A stretch of 64,000 nt of DNA from Cristatella mucedo (lineage: Eukaryota; Bryozoa; Phylactolaemata; Cristatellidae). The translations under genes were made by a program, and so were the position numbers. Positions 1-11,488 of this stretch are shown here, piece by piece. The notes under the pieces are model-generated. The model had not been told where the DNA came from, searched no databases, and saw nothing but the letters and a program-made list of their open reading frames with translations. The DNA lies in assembly GCA_009760855.2 (NCBI GenBank), contig WPIO01000007.1, positions 7,561,001-7,625,000 of the forward strand. The letters run 5' to 3'. Within the stretch, counting starts at the first letter, position 1. Each line of letters opens with the position of its first letter.

Positions 1-199
1 GAGTTGATCCACTCCGCCCGGCCAAAGGGCCAGCTGAGTGCCACCTCATTGGACGCTGCAGTTGGACAGTATCGGCTGACTAAGCTGGATTTAATTGCAA
101 CTGGTCAGCTGTAATCGCCTGACCCACTAGTCCTGCAGTACGGAGCCGCCTGCATATGTCCACCGGCCTGCCTTGCCTTGCTTCGTTCTATGTCGTACT

Positions 200-2395
200 G
201 AAATCGAGCGCACGAGCCCCTCTGAACTAACAGGGTCGTAGGCTCCATACGTGGGACGTGCGAAGTTCCCCAATAGATACAAGGTCCTATCAGCGAACTG
301 CACGAATTAATTATATTTTAACTTCCTATTCAGTCGGTGGGAAAAGTTTGCTGGCTAAGAGACGCTTACCAAAAGCAGCTTTGAATTTGCGTGGCCTAGT
401 TACAATCCTATTACATGATACCCGCTTAGTCCTAAATGGGTTTGTGAAGAAAAACGGGTATATATTGCATTGAATTTGCATCTGCAAAGTCTTCCCAGTG
501 TGTTATTGGGGCGACAGATGAAAGAAAAATTGCACACACATGATGACATCCGCTTTTGGTGATGGTGTGCATGTTGCGAATAAATCCTTAAAATACTGCC
601 ATTATAGAATATCTCAAGTTCGTAGACAGAGATTGAGTTCTCTTAGGGTTCTATACACTTTATACACGTGGATAATTACTATTATAACTATCGTGCCCCA
701 GCTAGCACTGATTCGGCCTCAATGGAAGGTGTCCGGACATTGTCTTGTTCTTTCAATTGTTCAATTGTTGACATTATCGATGTGGTGCCAAGTTCATGAA
801 CGGGTAGCTGCGAATTAATCAGTATGCAAAAGATGATCGTCCGGAATCTGATAAAGAAGCTGCATGTTGAGATATGCCATAGCCAAAACCAGAAGACACT
901 GCACTGAAAGCTCGGGAGATATATTGTGGACGCAATTTTAACTAGTGCTACGTTGCTTAGTCAACATGTTCGCTGTGGCCACTACAGTTTTCGGGCACTC
1001 CAAAGAGGTTGGTAGCATGATTGAGCTGAGGATCGAGACGACGAGCCTCGTCGACCACATAATTTAATTCAAGTTTGCCTCTATCTTGCATCTCATGGAA
1101 AACTTGCTATTGATTGCCCAGGAGTCGTCGCAAGCTTTGCAGAAATTAATTCACGACCCTTCAATGCATTGCAGTTGTTTGATCACGCCGTTCAGGCACT
1201 AATGAAGATTTGAAAGAAATAAATAGACGAAGACCGAATGAGATGCTTGCTTGGTCAAAGAAAGAAGCCTTCACGCCGAGGTCGATTAACGCGGAGGTTG
1301 ATCAACCGAATCTCAGTCGTTGCTAGGCGCCTTCGCTCCAAGGCTTAGCCCAGCTTCTTGCCCATCATCTCCGGTCTTGCAGCACACAAGATTGCCGATA
1401 TGCTCGAAGGTGTAGTAGCTGTGTCAGCATCTTTAGATCAAAGTTCGAAGCGTGACCGCCGGGTGAATCCAACTCGCTCGGTTCTCAATCCTCCTCGAAA
1501 TGAGCAGCGAATCAAGCAATGAATGCGTGGCCTGTGAAGACATATCCCCTGTGGCAATTGACGAGATACAATTATAATTACACTTTCCGCTTGACAAAGG
1601 CTTGACGGATGTGCTTCGCCTGGCAGCTAGCATCATCCTTCATTATAGTTTTTGCATTTAATGCCGAAATCCTCGCATTGCTTACAAGTGATGTAAATAA
1701 GATTGACGTTCCAGACGTCGAGCCGATCCCCTTAAGGCAGCTGTGTCGGAATGTTCATCGATAAATAGAGTCAGACTCGCCAATGACAGACAGCGGGACA
1801 CTTCTCCATCTCGCAGCCATTTTGGCAGAATCCGGTCGAGCCGGCGCCGGCTATAGACTAATGCACAAGCTGATGCAATTTATTCTGACACTGTCGGTGT
1901 CAGCCGCTACGGGAAAATGTCTCTGCAAGGCATATACACTTATCAAGACCTGCGTTTAAATGATGACGGGTTCTGACGACGTCAACGATCTATTGTCATT
2001 TACAAGAAGAAATTTTGGCCTGGCTGACGGTATCTCGAGATCACTTAAGTAAAGATTTCACTCAGCCACCGATCACGTATCGAATAAATGACTTGCGATT
2101 GTAATTATATCATCGGGTGCAGAGCTTTTTCCTATTTAAAAAAATTCTGGCTCCGTCACTAGATTACTTATATCATATACTTTTGTCATTCCTAAAGAAT
2201 TAGTCAAGTGCACAACTTAAAGCTAGCAATTGGCAAAATAATAAAGAGTCACGCCAGGTAAGAGAAATCACGAATACGCTATGGAATTGAAGAGCTTTTA
2301 AAAGGGTTTGAGACAAGCAATCAAAGAAAGCATCAGTTTTAGCAACTCTCACGGCCTTTTTTAGTTTGCTAGCCACCCAAGAGTTCGGTATAGTT
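200..2395 (+). mobile_element. hAT-like DNA transposon, decayed copy 1
   Basis: This is the first of two direct copies of a ~2.2 kb element; the second is at 6015-8222. The copies align almost throughout, best at 1560-2130 against 7260-7830. Near the 3' end of the plus strand (about 1810-1960) one frame reads ILTLSVSAATG followed by a short LIK segment. This resembles the C-terminal dimerisation motif of hAT transposases, usually LPVSTATAERSFS..L..IK. A basic, proline-containing stretch at about 1440-1510 resembles the region before the DDE-like core in ZMYM/DUF4371-type hAT proteins. Many stops and frameshifts make it non-functional. Copy 1 carries about 180 bp at 1226-1405 that copy 2 lacks. 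A CAGGG-type start near 229 fits a hAT terminal inverted repeat, but the right end appears lost. The superfamily assignment is an inference from short motifs; the duplication itself is clear. Confidence 0.6.
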
Positions 2396-2618
2396 TTTCA
2401 TGGTAACATTATCTATCCGTCTGTGTAGCCGTGCATTGAGTTGGTCTACACTTGACATCGTTTGTATCCGGTAACGGCTGGGGTGATGAGTGTCAGCTAT
2501 ATGGGACTGGCACCCTCCAAGGTCAATATCGTCGTCAGAGAGACTTCAGCTGCATTGCCAAAATACCTGCATTTCGAAGCGTGGAACCACGTTTAATGAC
2601 CAGGCCAATGATATTTGC

Positions 2619-3230
2619 AATGTAATGTATATCCGTCTGTAACTCCACAAAGCCACTAAGACTGTGTGTGTGCTACGCAGGAGAGTTTTGTATAGCGCAC
2701 TCACAGCCTTTGCGGCTTCCGGTACGCATTCGGTAGCCAACAGACTTCGTCTCACGCAACAAAGAGAAAGTGGGAAGCATAGCAGAGTCAGGAGAGCAGT
2801 TGAGGTAGTGAGCAGTATGGAAGTGACAGCTCAAGACCGCTGGAAAGGATGAGTCATAGTCGGCAGCAGGAGAGTAGTTGTCGTTGCTTAAGAATTGTGG
2901 AAGCGAGTTCCACAGCCTAGGACCTGCAGAGGTAAAGCTTCTGTCGCCAACGGTCTTTAAGGGGAGGAATGGAATAGCTAATTTATTGTTCACGACCTGA
3001 GGGCACGAACAGGCTGAAACTGGTGCTGCAGTTCAGCTAGGTATTAAGGAGCCAAGTCACGGCAGGCGTTGTGGGTCAGCGTAAGAACTTCGTTCTTTAT
3101 CCGTTGATCAATCAGCAGCCACCCTAGCTCTTTTGAGCAAAGGAGACGCGTGGTCAAACCTATGGTACTTGAAAACTAGCCATGCAGCCATATTCACAGC
3201 CATTTGCAACGGCCTCATTGCTATATTTCT
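2619..3230 (-). mobile_element. LINE Family B, 3' fragment
   Basis: This is a 5'-truncated non-LTR retrotransposon copy on the minus strand. An open stretch of 106 codons (2673-2993) encodes the conserved C-terminal end after the reverse transcriptase, with GPRLWNSLPQ, SFPAVLSC and LPTFSLLRE blocks shared by other Family B copies. The 3' untranslated region runs to about 2619 and ends in the TAATGT-type tail (minus-strand ACATTA) seen at 40586 and 61745. Upstream coding (2994-3230) is present but frameshifted. It is not autonomous. Confidence 0.85.
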
Positions 3231-3949
3231 GCAAGTGATTGGCGTGCACGATTGTGGCTTCTCCGAGTTTTAGGAGCGAATGCAAAAGTACCGTGGAAAT
3301 GCAGGATTTTAACAACACGGCGACCTTACCAAGAACTCTAGAGCTTCATCGAGAGCTTTTCCCCCAAGAATTACATAGCCGAACCGAATGCTCTGGCAGC
3401 AGCCCGGCCTACCTGGATTTCCTATCAGCTCTCTGCTTCAGGTAACCTAAGGAGAAGCAGCTGGTATATTTTCTCCAACCGTCTTATACATATTAAAAAC
3501 CGTTCTCGGTCGAGTATGGCCCGAGGTCAGTTCAGATTGGGAATAGTGACAGTAGAAGCAGCATCGAGTTACACTCTTTCTAAAATGTCCTGCCAGCGTT
3601 GGCTTGAGTTGCAATATACGCGGCTTGTTGGCACCGAGTTGGCACCGAGCTTCACTCATGAGCTATGATCCCCCAAGGCCATCAGACCGGCGTACGAAAA
3701 GAGAGTGTAGCCAGGTTCTCGCCTCGAATTCAGACTCGATGGGAAGTAAAGCATGATAAAGTTGCATTACTAAACAAAGCGCTGCTCTTTGGTCTGCTTA
3801 TCGCCTCTATTACAATGTCGTCTCCGGTTAAAAGCCCGAGGCTAATCTCGATGTTCGTATTCTGCAGTAATAGCAGTATCGCCTCTATTTAATTGCGTGC
3901 CTGCGCATCCATCGTAGGACACTTGCTGGTTTTTAAATTAACAAACCAA
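3231..3949. other. Unassigned stretch
   Basis: Nothing recognisable was found. Short open frames at 3239-3445 (+), 3447-3659 (-) and 3665-3892 (+) show no known motif and look like chance ORFs. Confidence 0.4.
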
Positions 3950-4480
3950 GTTTCACCAAAAAGTTGAAAGGCCTAACCGTTGGTTAAATTAGAATCACTC
4001 CTAAGACGTCAGCCATAAACCTTGGCGTGTTATTCCAAATCACCTTATCCTTAGACGAGTACATTTCTATCAAAAAGTCGGCCTATTCAGATTTGAAAAT
4101 TGTATGAATATCTGGGCCCTCTTAGATTAGGCTAAGAAAACAGAACCAGTTAACGGTTTTGTATAGAAGCCTTTATATAATTCACTCACTCATTTTATTA
4201 AATACTCTCAACCTGAACTCCTTATTGCCTGCAACCGGTGGAAAACGCGACGGCCCTGTCTCGGTCTGTCGTGAACGTGGTAGCTGCATGCTCGATCATA
4301 TGATCTTCACTGGCTCTCTGTTAAGCCTGCTATTGATTCTAAAATTAAAAACATGGCTTACAGCTCCCTTTACTCCTAAACACAAGCCTACACATCTGAC
4401 CTCATGTTTCCCCCACTGGGCTCTCGCTTTACCAGCTCATCAGCATCTCATAATCTTGCCTCATCTACCACTAAATTAGA
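3950..4480 (+). mobile_element. LINE (L2/CR1-like) reverse transcriptase C-terminal fragment, old
   Basis: Around 4018-4110 the plus strand encodes NLGVLFQ and LDEYIS blocks matching the [17 protein letters not shown] segment of the Family A copy at 22603-24335. Around 4295-4370 a second frame gives a LHWLSVKPAID block matching the conserved LHWLPVKQRID segment. Frames change several times, so this is a highly decayed copy, related to but diverged from Family A. Confidence 0.6.
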
Positions 4481-5704
4481 ATCTTAAAGTGATCGAGCTT
4501 TAAGTGCCTATGCACCCAAAGTCTCAAATTTGCATTTGAGAACGTTCATTGCTTGTATTGACGTTGAACCCTTAAATTCACAGCTCAAATAGTTTCTGCT
4601 CCAGTCAGCCTATCTTTAGCCCTAGTAAACTTGTTTTATTTGGTGCCATGCTTTTTGCTTTAGCACTTTTGCACGATTAAGGTAATGCAAGTACCTCTAG
4701 GTCCTAATAACGGGTGGCCGCGAGCCTTTATTTTTACTTGAGCATATTGCCGTAAGCCAGACACAAGATCACACTTATAAGCTTGATTACCGAGCTTGTT
4801 ATTCGGCCGAACGGTAGTGAAACTCCCAGCAAGATGTGAAGCATCTGGTCACAGATTGGATTAGTAGGGCGGGCTATTCAAACGAACTTACATTATTGTC
4901 GTAATATGTGTGGTGGGTTCCAGCTGTCGAATCTTAATTCAAAGACGGTACAAATTGCTTGATGAGGCCTACCTTAATGTGCCGTGGTGGCGAGAGCAAC
5001 TGCTGATGATTGACCAGCGGCTTCCGCTTGATGTCGTTCTTCCCCAATCGAGAAGTTGTGAATACAGTGGTCCTCTAGCGCTTTTGTGAAATTGTCCTTA
5101 TATGTCTTGGCTCTCCTTCAGGCAAGGAAAACAAGCAAATTTCGTGAAACCGCATTAGAGGCCCATCGTGAATGATGACTCCACACTGTTGTCTTACACC
5201 ATGTCCCAGCAGTAGCCACCATACTTAAAGGCTTTAACAAAGATCTAACATAGGTGCACAGAGCTAGCCATAGATAGAGAGATGGGTAATTTTTTCCTTT
5301 ACAAAGTAGCCTTACTTTGAGGCTTCTTTATGAACTGTTAATGAACATGTTTCAATCACTCGGGCTACAGGTGGATCGTATAGACTCAAAAATGCTGGTC
5401 ACACTATTGCAGAAATACAGCCCATCTTGCCGTCTGAAGAAGTAAAAAAAGCTATGATAAATTCCCTCATCTATTTCTTTTACAATTTTTCCAACAAGTT
5501 ACATTTCTTGAGCCTATAATTCAGTATCTTAGCTTTTTGAATTGGTAGGATTAAGGTCTATGATTAGATATTTGAGGTCTTTCTGGTTGTGAAAGTATAA
5601 CGTTTTCTCCTCAGGCAGATGTTTGAAATTCACGGTGCATCCTTTCCTAAAGGTGTGGTGGCTAGGGCTTGCGGTTCAGCAGCAGATACAGACCAACATT
5701 TCCG
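4481..5704. other. Unassigned stretch
   Basis: No coding or repeat signature was recognised. A phrase at about 4963-4985 (GAGGCCTACCTTAATGTGCCG) resembles one at 27073, next to a SINE, so an old SINE relic is possible but unsupported. Confidence 0.35.
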
Positions 5705-5990
5705 ATATGATGAACGATTCCTGCTATGGCTTGGCTTCTTCATACCTAGTCGAAATATTACATAGATTTTCGTCTCCACGTGTCCTTATGTCATATACGG
5801 GCCTTAAATTAGCAGTTCCCTTTCTAGGCGTCAAGACTGTTTGCGACTGAAGCAATTGCTCTGCAGGCCATAGCCAGGGGAACTCACAGGATTTTCACGA
5901 TCTCTTGCACTGTGACACAATCTTTACACTGACTCTGAGCTACTACCACCATGCTACTAATATTTGCTCGACTGCCCACCCGCTAAGCTC
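5705..5990 (+). mobile_element. LINE Family B, internal coding fragment
   Basis: The frame at 5623-5850 reads SSYLVEILHRFSSPRVL and LAVPFLGVKTV, matching the APSYLAELLHQF and LAVPFL.LKTVGD blocks of better Family B copies. Weaker similarity to the block with SAVLSCYF runs on to about 5990. Both ends are truncated. The second hAT-like copy begins soon after. Confidence 0.65.
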
Positions 5991-6014
5991 GGCGTCAATG
6001 CACCTCCGGTTTTG

Positions 6015-8222
6015 CCCAATCGCTGCTCGCCTTTAACGAACAGGGTTGTGGGTTTCAGCTTCGTCGGACATGCGAAGCCCAGTGATATATATTACGTTCT
6101 CTCGGGACACTTTAAGAATGAATTATAGTCGTACTTCCTCCTTGTTTGGCATGAAGAGTTTACTGGCAAAGATAAATTTGCCAAAGGCAGCTTTACGTTT
6201 GAGTGCTCTATAGATGTATCTATTGCATAATAACAGCTAAGTCCTAAATGGGTGCGTGTAGAAGGGCGGAGATAGATTACACTGAATGTGGATCTGCAAA
6301 GTCTTAACTCGCTGTCTCATTTTCTGCTTTCTCTGCGAGGCATTTCATCCGATTCAGGAGGTTGGGGAAGGTAGTTCAGGGTAGCTAGTTATAAGGGCGA
6401 TTTACCATGTCACGCGTGCTTAGATAAGTGAGAGGTGCTTATAGTGACACTGCCCATGCTGGGAATAAACCCATTGAAATACTTCCATTAGAGAATATCT
6501 GAAGTACGCAAAAAGAGATCTAGTTATTATTATTTTTTGTAATTTAGCTACTGCTTATTTATTCAGATATGCATTATTATTATTATTATTATTATTATTA
6601 TACCCCAGCTAACCCCACTTCGTCATCGATGGAAGGCGCCCCGACATAGCACTGTTCTGCGAGTTTTTCAGTGACATGATAAAAGTGGTGCCAAATTCTT
6701 GCACAGGCAGCTGCGAATTAATCAGTAAGCAGACGCAGATGGTCCGGAATCTGATAAACGAGCTGAATGCTGAGACAGGCCTTAGCTTGAACTAGAAGAA
6801 ACTGCTCTGGAAGCTCAGGAGATATATTGAGGACGCAGTTTTAGCTAGTGCTATATTGCACTTTAAAGAGGTCGGTAACATGGCTGAGCAGAGAATTAAC
6901 GCGGCAAGCCTCGTCGACCACATACATACATACATCCAAGTTTGCCTCTATCTTGCATCTCATGGCGAGCTTGCTGTTGATTACCCAGAAGATGTCGCAA
7001 GCTTTGCAAAAATAGAATCTTGAAACGTCAATGCTATGCAATTGTTAAATCACACCGTTCAGGCACTAATGGAAACTGGAACAGCTCGCGATGATGATCT
7101 GTTGACCAAGGTGTAATAGCTGTGTCAGCATCTTCAGACCGAGGTGCGAGGCGTGACAGCCAGGTAAATCCGACCCGGTTGGTAATCCTCCTCGAAATGA
7201 ACATCAAATAATATCGAATGCATGGCCTGTGGAGAACTATTCCTTGTGGCAATGAACGAGATACCATCAGAATATTGCACTTTCCGTTTGACAAAGACTT
7301 GACGGATGTGCTTCGCCTGGCAGCTAGCATCATCCTTCATTATAGTTTTTTGCATTTAATGCCGAAATCCTCGCATTGCTTGCAAGTGATGTAAATAAGA
7401 TTGACGTTCCAGACGTCGAGCCGATCCTCTTAAGGCAGCTGTGTCGCAATGTTCATTGGTCGGTAAATAGAGTCAGACTCGCCAATGACAGACAGTGGGA
7501 CACTTCTCCATCTCGCAGCCATTTTGGAAGAATCCGGTCGAGCCGGCGCCGGCTATAGACTAATGCACAAGCTGATGATGTGTATTCTGACACTGCCGGT
7601 GTCAGCCGCTACGGCAAAATGTCTCTGCAGCATATTTAACCTTATCAAGGCATGCATTTAAATGATGACGGGTGTGGACGACGTCAATCAAGCTTATCTG
7701 TTGTATTTTAAGAAAGAAATTTTAGCGTGGCTGACAATATCTCGAGATCACGTACTGTTAGTCTATTCTCTGCCACTGATCACGTGTCGAATAAATGATT
7801 TGCGATTGTAATTATATCATCGGATGCAGAGCATCTTCTTATCTGGAAATCCTGGCTCCTCCACGGGATTACTTATTCTCGCAATCTTCATCATTTCCAC
7901 AGAATAAGTCAAGCGCCAAATTAAAAAGCTTGCAAGTGCCAATAAAAGCGCCAGGGAAGATGAGAGAAATCATGAATACGCTATGGAATTCCAAGAGCTG
8001 TAAACAGAACGTCAGAAAAGCAATCAAAGAAAGCATCACTTTCCGCTACTCGCAGCACCCGCTCCAGTTCGCTAGCCAGCCAGTCATTTGGCAAAGGTTT
8101 CAGAAGCTATAATTGGACAATATGAATGCAGCTGAAGAATAATCAGCTCATTATTATGTGCAGATTTTAAATTGGCACTCTAACATTGATGGCGTAGCTG
8201 AGCTTCCTGAATACGACCCGCT
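6015..8222 (+). mobile_element. hAT-like DNA transposon, decayed copy 2
   Basis: This is the direct repeat partner of 200-2395. The diagnostic segment at 7584-7616 reads ILTLPVSAATA, preceded by LMHKLMMC and followed after about nine residues by LIKACI. This is the arrangement of the hAT C-terminal dimerisation domain (..NIHKLL.ILLTLPVSTATAERSFS...IK). The usual ER of ERSFS is replaced by KC. Similarity to copy 1 extends to about 8100. A CAGGGTTGTGGG start near 6042 and a TACGACCCGC end near 8222 could be the two terminal inverted repeats, but no 8-bp target duplication was seen. An (ATT)n tract at 6573-6601 sits inside. No long open frame survives. Confidence 0.6.
6573..6601. repeat. (ATT)n microsatellite
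   Basis: About ten ATT units lie inside hAT-like copy 2. They follow a short AGAGATCTAG segment similar to LINE/SINE tails, so they may be the tail of a small retroposon insertion. Copy 1 has only a reduced ATTACTATTATAA version at 675-691. Confidence 0.85.
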
Positions 8223-8399
8223 TTCCAGCTGCAGTCTAGTATATTGGGCTAATGGTAGAAAACGTGAGCGAATATCGAATAAAGTAGAGCACAAGAATTA
8301 TCGCCAGCATCTCAGCAGCAATGCCATTTAAGGGCCTTGTGAAGCAAGATAATGCATCTCTTCTTGTAAGTCCACAATCCCCTAAAGAACAAGTAAAAT
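8223..8399. other. Short unassigned gap
   Basis: This gap lies between the hAT-like copy and an old Family B fragment. Nothing was recognised. Confidence 0.3.
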
Positions 8400-8985
8400 T
8401 TAAGCTTTCAATATCTCACTCTCAGCTTCAGTGGCTTTCAATAAGCACACTGCAGTCAACAGAGTTAATCTCATGAAAGAACAGCACGTGAGGAGCACAA
8501 CTGAATCAGAAGAGTCATTAGAAGAAGTGAGCAGAATGGAACTAGCAGATCATGACAGCTGGAAAGGATATGCCACAGTCAGCAGCAGAAGAAGAGATGT
8601 CATTGTGTGCAAAGTTTAGCAGTGAGTTCGACTCTCTAGGGCAAGCTGAGCCAAAGCTTTTGTTGCAAAGGGTCTTCAAGTGACGGAACCAAAAGGCTAA
8701 CGTATTGTTGAAAGAGTACCTGAGAGCATAATGAGGTTAAAACTGGTGCAGTTGCTCAGCAAGCTTTCAAGGATTCATCCATGGCGGGTATTGTTGATCA
8801 TTGTCAGAAGGTTTCTCTTTATCATTTGATCAACCGTGAGGCATCACAGCTCCTTCAGCAAAGGAGACACATTGTTGAGCATCTGTGGTTTAATAACTAG
8901 CCTTGCAGCCAAGTTCATTACCAGCTGCAGCGGCTTAATGGTTTCTTCGGTACCCCAGCTAAAACTTAATTTACAGCAGTCCAGC
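8400..8985 (-). mobile_element. LINE Family B, old 3' fragment
   Basis: Read on the plus strand, the sequence follows the same order of blocks as the antisense of 40586-41300: AGTGAGCAGAATGGAACTAGCA, GACAGCTGGAAAGGATATGCC, then the tail of the LPVEQRI region near 8830 and GCCTTGCAGCCAAGTTCATT near 8903. Identity is much lower than among the young copies and all frames are broken, so this is an old insertion of the same lineage. Confidence 0.6.
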
Positions 8986-9564
8986 TTAGACGGAATAGAG
9001 GAGCCATCTAAATTTCCAGCAAGGCGCTGTGATAGACAATCTACAATTTTAGACAGGAATCGGTAGTGATGGCTATCTGTGGAGGCAGTCTACTAGGTAT
9101 ACATGGAGAACAGAAAAGTTTGAAGGGCAGACCCTTGGCGGAACTTCACATCTGACTGATCTGCTGGATGAGACTTGACCAACACACGAAAGCTATTCTG
9201 ATATGTCATAAAAAAATTGCGGAAAATAAATTGGTTAAAATAATGTTAATTCTTGAGATCTTTATGAATTCCTGATTTGTAAAGATAAGGAAGCGGCTGT
9301 CATAATCTATTAGTTAGCTGTCCAACGGCCTTTAGTCAACTGTACTTGGTGCTTTAAAGTGAGTTTCAGGCCATGGCTTGTGTCGTGAGGATATGCCCTC
9401 TGTGGCTTTAGTGTAGGCCGCTCTGCGTTCGCGACACGAGCAGCTCTATTTCGGATATGGACACTCTCGATTTTCGTCAAGCTTCGATACCGTCGGCTTG
9501 CTAATGTACCTAACAAGTGCATTTTTGCCTAAATTTAAAGTTTAAAGTAGTCAAGACCGGTGCT
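8986..9564. other. Unassigned stretch
   Basis: No similarity was recognised. A 70-codon minus-strand open frame at 9310-9522 has no motif. Confidence 0.35.
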
Positions 9565-10245
9565 GTCACGACATCAGCCGGCTTTCAGCTGCAGCATCTT
9601 GGAGAATACGAACTAGAAACGTGGCATCCAAAGGATTAGATGTCGGTTCGAGGCTTAACTGTACGACTTGAGCCCAAAGGGCGGGTGATTCAATGCCTGG
9701 CCTGATTTGGAAGTAGTTCAGATAGGTAGGCTGTAGCACCTGAGGCTGTAGCACCTGAGGCTGTAGCACCTGAGGCTGTAGCACCTGAGGCTGTAGCACC
9801 TGAATGAAGAGGAAGAGCATGAAGGAATCTACGAGTACGCAACTAGATTTTGTTGATACGCTGCTTGTGTGTGCCCGTGCATGTCGGTGAGAAGTTGAAT
9901 ACTATGAAAATTTTGAAGTTTATGACAGACAAGCCTAGCTGCTGAGTTTTTTTTTTAATAACTATAAGTACCTTAGTGCACAGGCCAAAAGGTCTGGAAA
10001 TACCGAGTTGCAGGATTCATGACGGGATGACGCATATGTATGGAATAACTTAGATGTGTTATACTAGTCTAACCAGACCCGAATTTTTGAACTGTTACAT
10101 AGCTGAAATGAACGTATGTAGAATTTAATGTGCATCTGGTGTTCGACAAGCGAAAGGTCTCTTTTGGAACAGGCAACCTAGATTTCGTGCAGATACTACA
10201 AGAGATAGACTGGCAGAGCACATTTTGAGGATCTTTCTCTCCACT
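9565..10245 (-). mobile_element. LINE Family A, decayed copy with internal minisatellite
   Basis: Plus-strand phrases match the antisense of 23020-23510 in order: CAATGCCTGGCCTGATTTGG, TGTCGGTGAGAAGTTGAATA, AGACAAGCCTAGCTGCTGAG, CATGACGGGATGAC and AGATACTACAAGAGATAGACTGG. The copy therefore covers the end of the reverse transcriptase and its C-terminal domain on the minus strand. It lacks the 3' tail. A five-unit 15-bp repeat (9729-9803) is embedded at the position of the conserved LAPAYL block. Confidence 0.7.
9729..9803. repeat. 15-bp minisatellite, five units
   Basis: The unit CTGTAGCACCTGAGG is repeated at 9731, 9746, 9761 and 9776, with a partial fifth unit ending at 9803. Units are identical. 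The 15-bp period is a multiple of three, and on the minus strand it encodes repeated VLQPQ, keeping that frame open (9566-9820). Confidence 0.95.
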
Positions 10246-10674
10246 TTATGAGAAACACATAGTTGTATCACAACTACTAGGTTTTTGAGGTAATTAAATC
10301 AGGCTGAGCACCCATAGTCGCCAAATATTAACCATGAGGCTGTTAATGCTACTTACTCTTCGCTGGAAATCATTGGGCATTATAATTATTTCAATCATCC
10401 AACCCATCCTAATATAAACGTCAAGCTGCAACCTGCATTATCTCGTAGAAATTGTTCAAGGTTTACTAAAGCCATGGAAAAGAGCTTGCCACTATGGCTT
10501 TCGTCTGTGCCTTTACCCCCATAGTCTTCAAATTCATTTAAACTGGAGTAGTCGTTCAGTGTTTAGTGCTCCACTGAATTAATGGGTTACACTAAAGTCA
10601 TTCAATTGGGTTTTTCCAAAGGCATTCGAATCAATCATCTTTCGAACGATACTCGAAGAGCCTAAGTTGCACTT
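10246..10674. other. Unassigned stretch
   Basis: AT-rich sequence without a recognised element. Confidence 0.35.
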
Positions 10675-11123
10675 AAAGATCTCAGATCTACTCCCGCACC
10701 AGGCCAAGCATCGTACCAACTGCTTTCAGGAATCTAACAGTCTACCAATACCTCGTGCAAACTCAAATCCTGTGGAGACCGTGCGTTTAGTTCGCATGCT
10801 CCTAAAGCCTGGAACTCACTCCCGACTTGCGTCAGAACATCCCTGATTTGACCGCGTTTAAAAAGAACTTAAAAACACACCTATTTAGGACAGCATTTAG
10901 TGGGTTCCTTTGATTCGTCCTTCATGTGCTTATGCGTGCTGACACTGTGCATGCTGCCACTAACCACACTTGCATGCTGACCCTGTGCATGTCACCCCTA
11001 ACCATGTTACTCATGTTATTTATCAAGCATGATATTACTCACGATTCAATTGCGTTTCCCTTTGCAGCAAATGTAAAGTGCCGATGAAGAGATTGAGTTC
11101 TCTGAGGGCGCCTTATCAAGTGC

Positions 11124-11127
<4 letters not shown>
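10675..11127 (+). mobile_element. LINE Family A, 3' end, plus strand
   Basis: The copy starts in the conserved LSDLLP region (CTCAGATCTACTCCCGCACC) and runs through the C-terminal block and full 3' untranslated region to the end block CGCCTTATCAAGTGCAATAT. It is truncated at 5'. Instead of the usual (ATT)n tail it runs directly into a TA repeat, and a minus-strand piece of the same family follows. Confidence 0.85.
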
Positions 11128-11218
<91 letters not shown>

Positions 11219-11227
11219 TATGTATAT
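11128..11227. repeat. (TA)n microsatellite
   Basis: About 100 bp of nearly pure TA with a few TG interruptions. It replaces the poly-ATT tail of the preceding LINE and separates it from an inverted copy. Confidence 0.95.
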
Positions 11228-11243
11228 AACAATATCAACAACA

Positions 11244-11436
11244 ATGCGTAAGCACATCAATGACGAATCACAGGGACCCACTAAATGCTGTCCTAAATAG
11301 GTGTGTTTTTAAGTTTCTTTTAAATGTGGTCAGGTCAGGGGATGTTCTGACGCAGGTCGGGAGGGAGTTCCAGGCTTTGGGAGCATACGAGCTAAATGCG
11401 CGGTCTCCAAAGGATTTAAGGTTTGTACGAGGTATA
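11244..11436 (-). mobile_element. LINE Family A, fragment, minus strand
   Basis: ATGCGTAAGCAC through GGTTTGTACGAGGTAT is the antisense of the C-terminal coding end and adjacent untranslated region. It is very close to 22825-23010. It forms a tail-to-tail inverted arrangement with 10675-11127 and lacks the outermost 3' end. A second TA tract follows. Confidence 0.85.
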
Positions 11437-11452
11437 TTTAAGGTTATATTTC

Positions 11453-11488
<36 letters not shown>
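11453..11488. repeat. (AT)n microsatellite
   Basis: A short AT tract flanked by CAGATATA and TATATCTG, so that the whole block is a palindrome. Confidence 0.9.
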
